Shown one piece after another: positions 25,343 to 33,137 of a stretch of 64,000 nucleotides of DNA. The DNA lies in contig NZ_AP017569.1 of NCBI RefSeq assembly GCF_002355655.1, forward strand, positions 2,108,001-2,172,000, written 5' to 3'. The notes beneath the pieces were generated by a model. It was not told the origin of the DNA and did no database searches. It worked only from the letters and a program-made list of their open reading frames with translations. Origin of the DNA: Halorubrum trapanicum. GTDB lineage: Archaea > Halobacteriota > Halobacteria > Halobacteriales > Haloferacaceae. A program made the translations under genes and the position numbers. How positions within the stretch are numbered: position 1 is the first letter of the stretch; every line of letters starts with the position of its first letter.

Positions 25343-25681
25343 CTACTCCCCCCAGTCGGGGTTCGCCCGCGGCGGCGAGAAGATGTCGTAGCCGACGGCC
25401 GGTTCGTCGGTCCGGTTCTCGGCGGCGTGCGGCTCGCCGCCGGGGATCGCGTAGGTGTCGTCCGGGCCGACCACGCGCTCCTCGCCGTCGACGAGGAAGG
25501 TGAGCCGCCCGGCCGTGATCACGCCGATCTGCTCGTGCGGGTGGTCGTGTTCCGGCACCGTCTCGCCCGGCTCGATCTCGAACCGCTGGATGCTCATTCC
25601 CTCGCCGACGGCGCCCTGCGTGAGGAACACGCCGTCGACCGCCTCGACCGCCTCCACGTCCGCGTCTGGTACGACCTCCAT
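25343..25681 (-). CDS. Small cupin-domain protein
   Basis: A 112-residue single cupin barrel. The metal-binding motif 1 is visible as PEHDHPHEQIGVITAGRL (His-x-His-x3-Glu pattern) and motif 2 as PGGEPHAAENRTDEP. Such proteins bind metal and may be sensors or small dioxygenase/isomerase enzymes; the role is unknown. It sits between sufS and the YcaO gene on the same strand, with gaps of about 130 and 100 bp, so co-transcription is possible but not shown. Confidence 0.85.
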   Translation of the reverse strand: MEVVPDADVEAVEAVDGVFLTQGAVGEGMSIQRFEIEPGETVPEHDHPHEQIGVITAGRLTFLVDGEERVVGPDDTYAIPGGEPHAAENRTDEPAVGYDIFSPPRANPDWGE

Positions 25682-25781
25682 ACGGCCTCCCGCGACCCGG
25701 AGGCACCTAAATCCGCGGGCGCGGGCAGTCGGCGCCGGAGGCGTCGGGCCCGACCGGCGCGGCGCGTCCCGAACCGCGCTC

Positions 25782-27473
25782 TCACGGGAACGGGTGGTAC
25801 GGCCGGTCGAGCGCGGGCTCGAACCCCATCGACCGCGGCACCTCGCTCGCGCGGTCGCCGAAGAAGGGCTCGCCGGTGAACAGCGGCTGCGCGCCCGGCA
25901 CCAGCACGCGGACGGCCTCGAAGCCCAGCGCTTCGAGGTCGCGGGTCGTCACCCGCGCGACGTACGGGTCGAGCCCGACGTCCTCGACGCGGTCGACGAC
26001 GGCGTCGAGCTCCTCGGTCCCCGTCAGCGCCGGCTCCCCGAGCCCCTCGGCCGAGACGCTCGCGTCCGGGTCGAAGAACGCCGCGGTCTCCGCGGGGAAG
26101 TCGGCGTGGCGACCGATCGCGGCGCCCTGCTCGGCGGCCGTCTCCCGGCCCATCGAGCGGAGCTCGGTCCAGTTCTGGAGCGCCTCGGCGAGCGCGCTCC
26201 GCGCCGCCGCGGCCGGGTCGAGGTCGGCGCCCGACCCCGCGGCGAACCGCGGCCAGTCGCCCTCGCGCTCGACGCCGGCCGCGACGACCGGCACGTCCAC
26301 GTCCGTCGTGACGAGCAGGAGCGTCGCCGACAGCGACTCCGCGCGCGCCCGCTTCTCCAGCTCGGCGACCTCCGGGTCGTCGACGTCGAGCCCGAGCGGC
26401 TCCGTCGTGGAGTACCAGCCGGTCATCGTCGCGTCGCGCTCGATCGACTCGTACAGCCCGGAGAGCGCGGCGTCGGGTCCGGAGCTCCCGAGCCCGAGCC
26501 CGGTCGTGATCGGCGGGCGATACCGGTTCTCCGGCGGCGGGAAGCCGACGAACTCCGCCGGGAGGCTCGCGGGGTCGCCCGTTCCGAGGCGCTCGCCGCG
26601 GACCCACGGGAGGGCGTCGTCGCGGTCGTACGCCTCGGCGCCGTCGGGGCGGACGAACGCGTCCGGCGTGACCGGGTTCGGCACGTTCGCGGCCGGCGCG
26701 CGCGTGAACTCGGCCTCGCGGTAGACGCCGGCCGCGTACCGCTCTAACCCCTCGCCGAGCGCCTTCATGAACGCGGCGTCCCAGTCGGCGGCCGCGCCGC
26801 CGCCGAAGTCGGCCGCGTCCGCGTCGGAGAACGGCGTCGTGTCCGCGACCCGGGCGACGTAGTACGGCAGCGGGAACGACTCCTGTTCGCCGACCTCGCG
26901 AAGCGCCCCGATCCGGGGGTCGACGGCCCGCTCCGCGCGGTCGATCGCGTCGTCGAGCCCGCGGTCGGCGTGGTCGCGCGGGAGCGCGTCGCCGGGGGCG
27001 GCGCCGCAGCCGCACCCGGGCGCGGGCAGCAGCGTCCGCTCGGCGCCCGGTACCTCGACGACGGTGTCCGCGACCGGGTCGCCGGCGAGCAGCCGGATCG
27101 CCCGTCGCCCGGCCACCGCGCCGGCGTAGCGCACGGCGGAGCGGCGGCCGGTCGGCGCGTCGGCGGGCTCGGCGCCCCCGCTCTCGACGCGAGCGCGCAG
27201 GCAGTCGTAGCAGGCGTCGTCGAAGACGGTCACCGCCGCGTCGAGGTCGGCGAGGGGGACGCCGCCGAGCCCGCCGACCTCGACGCCGATCCAGCGGTCG
27301 AGCAGTTCGTTCGCGGTCGCGAACGCCGACGACCCCGCGGTGTCGACGACGACCGCCAGGTCGAACCCGTCGAGTAACTCCGCCTCGACGGGCATCGCGT
27401 TCACGTCGACGTCGCCGAGCGCGGCCTCGGTCGCCTCGACCGCGGGCCCGTCGCCGACAAGTCCGATATCCAT
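25782..27473 (-). CDS. YcaO-domain protein with cysteine-containing N-terminal module
   Basis: A 563-residue protein. The C-terminal ~370 residues are a YcaO domain (ATP-dependent backbone cyclodehydratase/thioamidation fold), with GLGLGSSGPDAALSGLYESIERDA, an ATP-site-type segment, and SALAEALQNWTELRSMG. The N-terminal ~190 residues carry CYDCLRA and CGCG, reminiscent of the zinc tetrathiolate of E1-like partner domains fused to YcaO in azol(in)e biosynthesis. No precursor peptide, dehydrogenase or transporter is adjacent, so a housekeeping modification of a protein or RNA is as likely as a peptide natural product. ATG at 27473; a T-rich TATA-like stretch lies near 27493-27502. Confidence 0.82.
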   Translation of the reverse strand: MDIGLVGDGPAVEATEAALGDVDVNAMPVEAELLDGFDLAVVVDTAGSSAFATANELLDRWIGVEVGGLGGVPLADLDAAVTVFDDACYDCLRARVESGGAEPADAPTGRRSAVRYAGAVAGRRAIRLLAGDPVADTVVEVPGAERTLLPAPGCGCGAAPGDALPRDHADRGLDDAIDRAERAVDPRIGALREVGEQESFPLPYYVARVADTTPFSDADAADFGGGAAADWDAAFMKALGEGLERYAAGVYREAEFTRAPAANVPNPVTPDAFVRPDGAEAYDRDDALPWVRGERLGTGDPASLPAEFVGFPPPENRYRPPITTGLGLGSSGPDAALSGLYESIERDATMTGWYSTTEPLGLDVDDPEVAELEKRARAESLSATLLLVTTDVDVPVVAAGVEREGDWPRFAAGSGADLDPAAAARSALAEALQNWTELRSMGRETAAEQGAAIGRHADFPAETAAFFDPDASVSAEGLGEPALTGTEELDAVVDRVEDVGLDPYVARVTTRDLEALGFEAVRVLVPGAQPLFTGEPFFGDRASEVPRSMGFEPALDRPYHPFP

Positions 27474-27583
27474 ACTCGGTCGTGGCGAGGCGGCGAAAAA
27501 AAGCCGCGGGGTCCGCGGCGGGACGCGCGACGAGGCTGCGGCGGGACGCGTGACGAGACTGCGGCGGGAACGGGAACCGGTGT

Positions 27584-28405
27584 TCAGGCGGGCGTCGCGG
27601 CCATCATCTCGGCGGCCTCGGCGGCCAGCTCCGCGGCGTCGACGCCCTCGAGGCGCTCGTCGCCGAGCTTCAGCCGGAGCCGGGGGCGGCCGACGTCGAT
27701 CGGGACCTTCTCCGTGTCGATGATCCCGAGGTCCTCGAGGCGCGTCTTCGTCCGGGAGAACGTCGCCTTCGAGGCGATGCCGACGTCCTCGCCCCACTTC
27801 GAGATGTCGTAGAGCAGCACGTCGTTCTTCGCCGCGACGAGCAGCGAGACGGTCACCTCGTCGAGGTCGGCGCCGCCGTCGCCCTCGGTCGCGTCGAGGA
27901 CGGCGTCGAAGTCGGCGCGGGCCGCCTCGCCGATCTCCGACTCCATCGTCTCGCGGACCCGGCTGATCGCCGGCGTGCGGAGCGTGTACGGCTCCGCGTC
28001 GTCGAACGCGCTCCGGTGGGAGTCGTACACCTCGTCGACGAACTCGTCGTCGTCGGTCGAGAGCGCGGCGACGCCGTCCCCCGCGGTGACCAGGGCGACG
28101 ACCCGGGAGGGGGAGACGAACAACGCGTTGTCGACCTCGCCGTCCAGCACCCGGAGGTCAAGAGCGCCGTCCGCCACGAGGTCGGCCGCCCGGGACGCGA
28201 CGACGAAGTCGTCCATGACGCTCTTGAGCGTGCGCTCGTCGGCGAGCATCGACAGCTCCGGGAGGTCGTCCCGCCCGACCGCGGTCTCGACCAGCGATAC
28301 GATCGTCTCCGCGGAGGGGTCCACGACGAGCAGCTCGTCGTCGCCCCCGGCGAACGCCGCTTCGAGCGCCGCCTCGACGTCGGCCGCCAGTAAATTCGAC
28401 ACCAT
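27584..28405 (-). CDS. TbsP-like transcriptional regulator (DUF5821 type)
   Basis: A 273-residue haloarchaeal regulator resembling TbsP, which in Haloferax acts with TrmB on glycolysis/gluconeogenesis genes. The N-terminal ~130 residues contain SNLLAADVEAALEAAF and LLVVDPSAETIVSLVE; the C-terminal third has a winged-helix-like segment (VTVSLLVAAKNDVLLYDISKWGEDVGIASKATFSRTKTRLEDLGIID, read in parts). The assignment rests on the overall pattern; I am moderately sure. The promoter is visible on the minus strand as an A/T-rich box at 28432-28446, ~30 nt before the ATG. Confidence 0.75.
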   Translation of the reverse strand: MVSNLLAADVEAALEAAFAGGDDELLVVDPSAETIVSLVETAVGRDDLPELSMLADERTLKSVMDDFVVASRAADLVADGALDLRVLDGEVDNALFVSPSRVVALVTAGDGVAALSTDDDEFVDEVYDSHRSAFDDAEPYTLRTPAISRVRETMESEIGEAARADFDAVLDATEGDGGADLDEVTVSLLVAAKNDVLLYDISKWGEDVGIASKATFSRTKTRLEDLGIIDTEKVPIDVGRPRLRLKLGDERLEGVDAAELAAEAAEMMAATPA

Positions 28406-28693
28406 TTATCTCTTCGATCAAAAGCCGGTTGCGTATTTAATATTAACGGGAATCATGGGTCGAACAACGCGCGCAGCGGGCCTCAAACCACCGAAAACGG
28501 CCGATGAGCGGCGTCGGAAAATTTCCCGTCTCGGGAGGTCGCTTCCGAGCCGCCAGTCTTCTCTCGGCCGGGGGTCTTTCCCCGGGACTTCGCTCTCGGG
28601 CCGACCGTCAGGGGGAGCCGCGTCCGCGGACGGAGCGCCGGCATTTCCGCCGGCGACGGAAGGATTAATGCGCGGTCGCGCCCGCGTTCGCAC

Positions 28694-29941
28694 ATGGACC
28701 ACGAGCACGTCCGGGAGGTCGACCCGGCGGTCGCCGACGCGCTGGCGGGCGAGCGCGACAGACAGGAGCAGACGCTCGCGATGATCGCGAGCGAGAACCA
28801 CGCCAGCGAGGCGGTGCTGGAGGCGCAGGGGAGCGTCCTCACCAACAAGTACGCCGAAGGCTATCCCGGGTCGCGCTACTACGCCGGCTGCGAGTACGCC
28901 GACGAGGTGGAGGAGCTGGCGATCGAGCGCGCGAGGGAGCTGTGGGGCGCCGACCACGTCAACGTCCAGCCCCACTCCGGCACGCAGGCGAACCAGGCGG
29001 TGTACTACTCCGTCCTCGAACCGGGCGACAAGATCCTCTCCCTCGACCTCAACCACGGCGGCCACCTCTCGCACGGCCACCCCGCGAACTTCACGGGGCA
29101 GCTGTACGACGTCGAGCAGTACGAGGTCGACCCCGAGACGGGGTACATCGACTACGAGGGGCTCCGCGACGCGGCCGAGTCGTTCGAGCCGGACATCATC
29201 GTCTCGGGCTACTCGGCGTACCCCCGCACCGTCGACTGGGAGGAGATCCAGGCGGCCGCCGACGCGGTCGACGCCTACCACCTCGCCGACATCGCGCACA
29301 TCACCGGGCTCGTCGCCGCCGGCGTCCACCCCTCGCCCGTCGGCGTCGCCGACTTCGTCACGGGCTCGACCCACAAGACGATCCGCGCCGGCCGCGGCGG
29401 GATCGTGATGTGCGACGCGGAGTTCGCGGACGACGTCGACTCGGCCGTGTTCCCCGGCGGGCAGGGCGGCCCGCTGATGCACAACGTCGCCGGCAAGGCG
29501 GTCGGCTTCAAGGAGGCTCTCCAGCCCGAGTTCGAGGAGTACGCCCGGAACGTGGTCGACAACGCCGAGGTGCTCGCCGAGACGCTGCAGGAGCACGGCC
29601 TCTCTCTGGTCTCCGGCGGGACGGACAACCACCTCGTGCTGGCCGACCTGCGCGACTCGCATCCGGACCTCTCCGGCGGCGACGCGGAGGACGCCCTCGC
29701 GGCCGCGAACATCGTCCTCAACGGGAACACGGTCCCCGGCGAGACGCGCTCGCCGTTCGACCCCTCGGGGATCCGCGCGGGCACCGCCGGGCTGACGACG
29801 CGCGGCTTCGACGCCGACGCCATCGAGGAGGTCGGCGACCTGATCTACCGCGTCGTCGACAACGTCGACAGCGACGATGTCATCTACGAGGTCGGCGAGC
29901 GCGTCGTCGAGCTCTGCGAGGCGCACCCGCTGTACGAGTGA
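28694..29941 (+). CDS. glyA: Serine hydroxymethyltransferase
   Basis: A 415-residue PLP enzyme interconverting serine and glycine with a one-carbon unit on a pterin carrier. Key motifs: QEQTLAMIASENHAS, TNKYAEGYPGSRYYAGCE, VQPHSGTQANQAVY, DIAHITGLVAAGVHPSP and the PLP lysine in TGSTHKTIRAGRGG near residue 226. Length is standard. An ATTAATG box near 28662-28668 lies ~28 nt before the start. The upstream 288 bp holds divergent promoters for this gene and the TbsP-like gene and no other gene. It supplies the one-carbon pool used by the methionine synthase pair in this window. Confidence 0.96.
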   Translation: MDHEHVREVDPAVADALAGERDRQEQTLAMIASENHASEAVLEAQGSVLTNKYAEGYPGSRYYAGCEYADEVEELAIERARELWGADHVNVQPHSGTQANQAVYYSVLEPGDKILSLDLNHGGHLSHGHPANFTGQLYDVEQYEVDPETGYIDYEGLRDAAESFEPDIIVSGYSAYPRTVDWEEIQAAADAVDAYHLADIAHITGLVAAGVHPSPVGVADFVTGSTHKTIRAGRGGIVMCDAEFADDVDSAVFPGGQGGPLMHNVAGKAVGFKEALQPEFEEYARNVVDNAEVLAETLQEHGLSLVSGGTDNHLVLADLRDSHPDLSGGDAEDALAAANIVLNGNTVPGETRSPFDPSGIRAGTAGLTTRGFDADAIEEVGDLIYRVVDNVDSDDVIYEVGERVVELCEAHPLYE

Positions 29942-30074
29942 CGACGTAGCGCCGGCCGGCCGCCCCGGTCGCCCTCGATCGCCGCCCCCGGTCACCCTCG
30001 ATCATCGCCCGATCGCCGCTCTCCCGCGCCGACGAATCCATGCGTAAAAGTGGGGGCGGCTCGGAATGGGCGGT

Positions 30075-30485
30075 ATGGACGCTCCGTCGTTTCTCGCCGC
30101 CCGCCTCGACCGCGGCGCCGCGCCGCTCGCCGTCGGGGACGTGATCGCGTTGATCCTCCTGTTGACCGTGGGGACGCTCAACCACCAGACGATTGAGTTC
30201 CTGACCGCGAACCCGCTGTACCTGCCGGGCGTCTACGCGCCCTTCCTGATCGCGTGGGCCCTGATCGCGCCGCTCGTCGGCGCGTACTCCGCGGGCGCGG
30301 CCGAGACCGGGAAGTCCTCGGTCCCGCTCGTCGTCCGGTCGTGGATCCCCGCCGCGGTCCTCGGGCTCGCGCTCCGCGCGTTCGTGTTCCGCGGCGGCGC
30401 CGAACTCACCTTCGCCGCCGTCATGCTCGTGACGGGGTCGCTCGCGCTCGGCGGCTGGCGGGCGCTCTACTTCCGACTCCGGTAG
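30075..30485 (+). CDS. DUF3054 family membrane protein
   Basis: A 136-residue integral membrane protein with four hydrophobic helices (around residues 19-35, 55-75, 85-105, 112-128). Motifs typical of DUF3054 are visible: GDVIALILLLTVGTLNHQ and a C-terminal GWRALYF. Function is unknown. ATG at 30075 is preferred to 30066 because a weak TATA-like AAAA stretch at ~30045 is then ~28 nt upstream. Confidence 0.82.
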   Translation: MDAPSFLAARLDRGAAPLAVGDVIALILLLTVGTLNHQTIEFLTANPLYLPGVYAPFLIAWALIAPLVGAYSAGAAETGKSSVPLVVRSWIPAAVLGLALRAFVFRGGAELTFAAVMLVTGSLALGGWRALYFRLR

Positions 30486-30632
30486 CGTTCTCGTCCGATT
30501 TCGGCGCTCGGCCGCCGTTTCTTCCCCCTTTTTGCGTTCTCGAACCGCGTCGGCGACAGCTCGGTCCGGTTCATAAGTTATGAGTCACATCTGCGTGTTC
30601 ACGAACGAACCGCCTCCGAACCGCGGGAAAAA

Positions 30633-30639
30633 TTTAATA
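30633..30639 (+). promoter_or_regulatory. TATA box for small membrane protein gene
   Basis: TTTAATA in an A/T-rich patch, ~31-37 nt before the ATG at 30670. Confidence 0.5.
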
Positions 30640-30669
30640 TGGATTTCTCCGTTAGTATTCGACGGGAGC

Positions 30670-30954
30670 ATGACTGGATACTACGACTACGTCCTCGGGC
30701 TCATCCCGGTAGCGCTGATCGGTGTGACCGCCTCGCTCACGCTGGTCGGACTGTCGGTAACGTCGGCGCTCCCGTTCGGCGCCGTCGCCGCGGGGACGGT
30801 GATGGCTCACGCGATGTTCGTCCGAAATCCAGTCGCGCTCGACGCGCCCGCGGAGCGCTCCTTCGACGGCGACGCCGGCGAGCGCTCCGCGGTCGGCGGC
30901 TCGGCCGCGGGCGGCTCGACGGCGGGCGGTTCCTCCGCGGGCACCGCCGACTGA
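30670..30954 (+). CDS. Small two-helix membrane protein with Gly/Ser tail
   Basis: A 94-residue protein starting MTGYYDYVLGLIPVALIG, with two membrane helices (residues ~8-27 and ~32-52) and a C-terminal hydrophilic tail containing GGSAAGGSTAGGSSAG-type repeats. The pattern (short aromatic N-terminus, two helices) is common in haloarchaeal proteins of unknown function. An in-frame extension to 30580 crosses the promoter and was rejected. Confidence 0.65.
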   Translation: MTGYYDYVLGLIPVALIGVTASLTLVGLSVTSALPFGAVAAGTVMAHAMFVRNPVALDAPAERSFDGDAGERSAVGGSAAGGSTAGGSSAGTAD

Positions 30955-31048
30955 CGGTCCTGTCGCTCCTCCCTTGCCGTTCCGGTCGCCGCCGCGACCG
31001 TTCGCCGCGTCCTGTATCGTTTAGTCCCCGCGCCCCGAGTGGGCGGGT

Positions 31049-32050
31049 ATGACGGACGCCCTGTTCCTCACGAGTTCCGAGGTCGACGACCTCGCCGAGC
31101 CGGCCGACTACGTCGCCGCCGTGCGCGACGCCTACCGACAGGTCGGCGAGGGAGCGCCGGCGGAGCCGCGGACGAAGCTGTTCAACCGCGAGCCGCCGGG
31201 GATGTTCACGACCTACGCCGCCGTCCTCCCGGAGACGGGCGCGATGGGCGGGTACAGCTACTCCGCCGGCTTCGGCGCGGAGGACGCGTGGTTCATGACG
31301 CCGCTGTTCGACGCCGAGTCGGGCGAACCGCTCGCGCTGCTCGACGGCGCGTCGATGAATCCGTTTAAAACGGGTGCCGCGGGGGCGGTCGCGGTCGACG
31401 CGCTCGCCCGCGACGACGCGACCGAGCTCGCCGTGATCGGCAGCGGCGCGCAGGCGCGCGGGCAGGTCGCGACGACCGCGACGGTCCGCGAGTTCGAGAC
31501 CGTTCGGGTGTTCTCGCCGACCCCGGAGAGCCGGGAGTCGTTCGCCGCCGACTTCGAGGAGCGCCTCGACGCCGACGTGGCCGCGGTCGCGAGCGCGAGC
31601 GACGCGCTGGCGGGCGCCGACGTCGTGATCACCGCGACGACCGCGAGCGACCCCGTGATCGACGACGCCGACGTGGAGCCGGGGACGCACGTCACCGCGA
31701 TGGGACAGTACCACCCGGAGAAGAACGAGCTGCCGCCCGAGCTCGTCGCGCGGGCGACGTACGTCCCCGACCTCCGGGCGCGCGCGACGCAGGACGCCGG
31801 CTCGTACCTCGCCGCGGTCGAAACGGGCCTGATCGAGGAGGGCGAGGGGATCGCGGCAGATCTGGGCGAGGTCGTCGCAGGCGACCACCCCGGCCGGACG
31901 AGCGATGACGAGGTGACCGTCTTCGACTCTGGCGGGACCGGCGTCGAGACGGTCGCGGCCGCACACATGCTTTATAAGCGGGCGAGCGAGAGGGGGCGCG
32001 GACAGACGATCGACTTCGCGCCCGCGAGCGAGGCGCTGACCGGGGAGTAG
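31049..32050 (+). CDS. Ornithine cyclodeaminase / alanine dehydrogenase family protein
   Basis: A 333-residue mu-crystallin/OCD family dehydrogenase. The Rossmann nucleotide motif VIGSGAQARGQV lies near residue 130, preceded by the substrate-binding region ALLDGASMNPFKTGAAGAVA and followed by TATTASDPVIDDADVEPGTHVTAMG (read in parts). Archaeal members include NAD-dependent alanine dehydrogenases and ornithine cyclodeaminases; sequence alone does not decide, though the KTGAAGA segment fits either. Cytoplasmic, monocistronic. Confidence 0.86.
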   Translation: MTDALFLTSSEVDDLAEPADYVAAVRDAYRQVGEGAPAEPRTKLFNREPPGMFTTYAAVLPETGAMGGYSYSAGFGAEDAWFMTPLFDAESGEPLALLDGASMNPFKTGAAGAVAVDALARDDATELAVIGSGAQARGQVATTATVREFETVRVFSPTPESRESFAADFEERLDADVAAVASASDALAGADVVITATTASDPVIDDADVEPGTHVTAMGQYHPEKNELPPELVARATYVPDLRARATQDAGSYLAAVETGLIEEGEGIAADLGEVVAGDHPGRTSDDEVTVFDSGGTGVETVAAAHMLYKRASERGRGQTIDFAPASEALTGE

Positions 32051-32110
32051 TCACGAAAGCCGCGAGGTGGTAGCCGGAGGTTGAAGTGCCGCGCCCGCCT
32101 CCCGGCGCAC

Positions 32111-32635
32111 ATGCTGATCGGCATCGTCTCCGACACGCACGACGACCTCGCCGCCGTCGAGGCGGCTGTCTCGCTGTTCGAGCGCGAGGGCGTCGACGCG
32201 GTCGTCCACTGCGGCGACTTCGTCGCGCCCTTCTCGGTGACGCCGTTCGACGCAGACTTCGACTTTCACGCGGTCCGCGGGAACAACGACGGCGAGTGGG
32301 CGGTCGAGTCGACGGTCGAAGAGTTCGGCGCGTACCACGGCGAGGCCGCGGCGCTCTCGTTCGACGGAGCCGGGGGCGACTCGGTCGACGTCGCGGTCAC
32401 CCACGGCACGAGCGACCTCGTCGTCGACGCGCTCGTCGACTGCGGCGACTACGACTACGTGTTCCACGGCCATACCCACGCGCACGGCGTCGAGGAGCGC
32501 GACGGGACTATTCGGGTGAACCCGGGCGGGCTTCCGATCCCGGTCGAGGGCGCGGACGACGCGTTCCGGGTCGCGACGCTGGAGACGGCGGAGTCAGGAG
32601 CGGACGCCGTGACGCACCACGTCCTCGATGAATAA
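32111..32635 (+). CDS. MJ0936/YfcE-type metallophosphoesterase
   Basis: A 174-residue calcineurin-like phosphodiesterase. All metal-binding motifs are in place: GIVSDTHDDLAAVEA (D-x-H), VVHCGDFVAP (GD), VRGNNDGEW (GNND), AVTHGTSD (H) and FHGHTHAHG (GHTH). Length matches the MJ0936 group, which hydrolyses phosphodiesters in vitro; the natural substrate is unknown. ATG at 32111. It is followed by the reverse-oriented structured repeat copy 3. Confidence 0.92.
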   Translation: MLIGIVSDTHDDLAAVEAAVSLFEREGVDAVVHCGDFVAPFSVTPFDADFDFHAVRGNNDGEWAVESTVEEFGAYHGEAAALSFDGAGGDSVDVAVTHGTSDLVVDALVDCGDYDYVFHGHTHAHGVEERDGTIRVNPGGLPIPVEGADDAFRVATLETAESGADAVTHHVLDE

Positions 32636-32661
32636 GAGAAGCACGTGACGCAGAGCGGCTG

Positions 32662-33058
32662 TTTATAAGCCGACTCGGGACACGGTGTTGGATGTTTATA
32701 AGTGATCGTCGACTCTGCGGTGAAGGCCGCCAAAGCCCCAGCCGCTCGCTTATAAATGGCTGCCAGCAGATCGGCGGCGACCGCCTCCAAAGCCCCAGCC
32801 GCGAGGGCTCGGTGCGCTCGCTGCGCGCCTCGGTCGCTCGCGCTGCTCGCTCCCTGCGGTGCTTACATCGCGCGCCTTCGCCCTCGCGGCTGCCCCTTTG
32901 AGTCCCGCCCCGCACAGCACCGCAACCTCACCCCTCCCCAACCTCGCGGTTCGCTCCGGGCTCCCTTCGGTCGCCCGTCGCTCACCGCGTCCCTCGCGCG
33001 TGCGACTCGCACCCTGCGGGCGCTCGTCGGCACGCGCCACCGCATCATTTTTTATAAG
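32662..33058 (-). repeat. Structured repeat element, copy 3 (minus strand)
   Basis: Third copy, reading leftward, with coordinates descending. TATA-like box at 33051-33058 (minus strand CTTATAAA); hairpin A 32996-33037 (GCGCGTGC:GCACGCGC, GAC:GTC, GA/GA); hairpin B 32946-32988 with three tandem GA/GA steps and triloop GAA; G-rich core ending in CTCAAAGGGG; stem C, 13 bp, 32880-32892 with 32796-32808; inner hairpin 32832-32853 with GG:CC, GA/GA, GC:GC, GA/GA, GC:GC around triloop AGC; CTGGGGCTTTGG at 32787-32798 and again, exactly 57 bp on, at 32730-32741; tail TATA-like boxes at 32750-32757, 32695-32701 and 32662-32669. It lies between two plus-strand genes, so any transcript would be antisense to neither coding region. 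Confidence 0.8.
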
Positions 33059-33137
33059 CGATCGCGCCGCATCTAACTGGCATTTAAACTGCGATCCCAC
33101 CCCGAGTTTTATCGCCGCTCGTTCGCTCTATTGGTTC

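Noticed and set aside
32662..33058. Insertion sequence or MITE with terminal inverted repeats
   Set aside because: The long stems are internal, the outer ends are TATA-like boxes rather than matching inverted termini, and no target duplication or transposase gene is seen. A non-autonomous element is not fully excluded, and is kept as an alternative in the findings.
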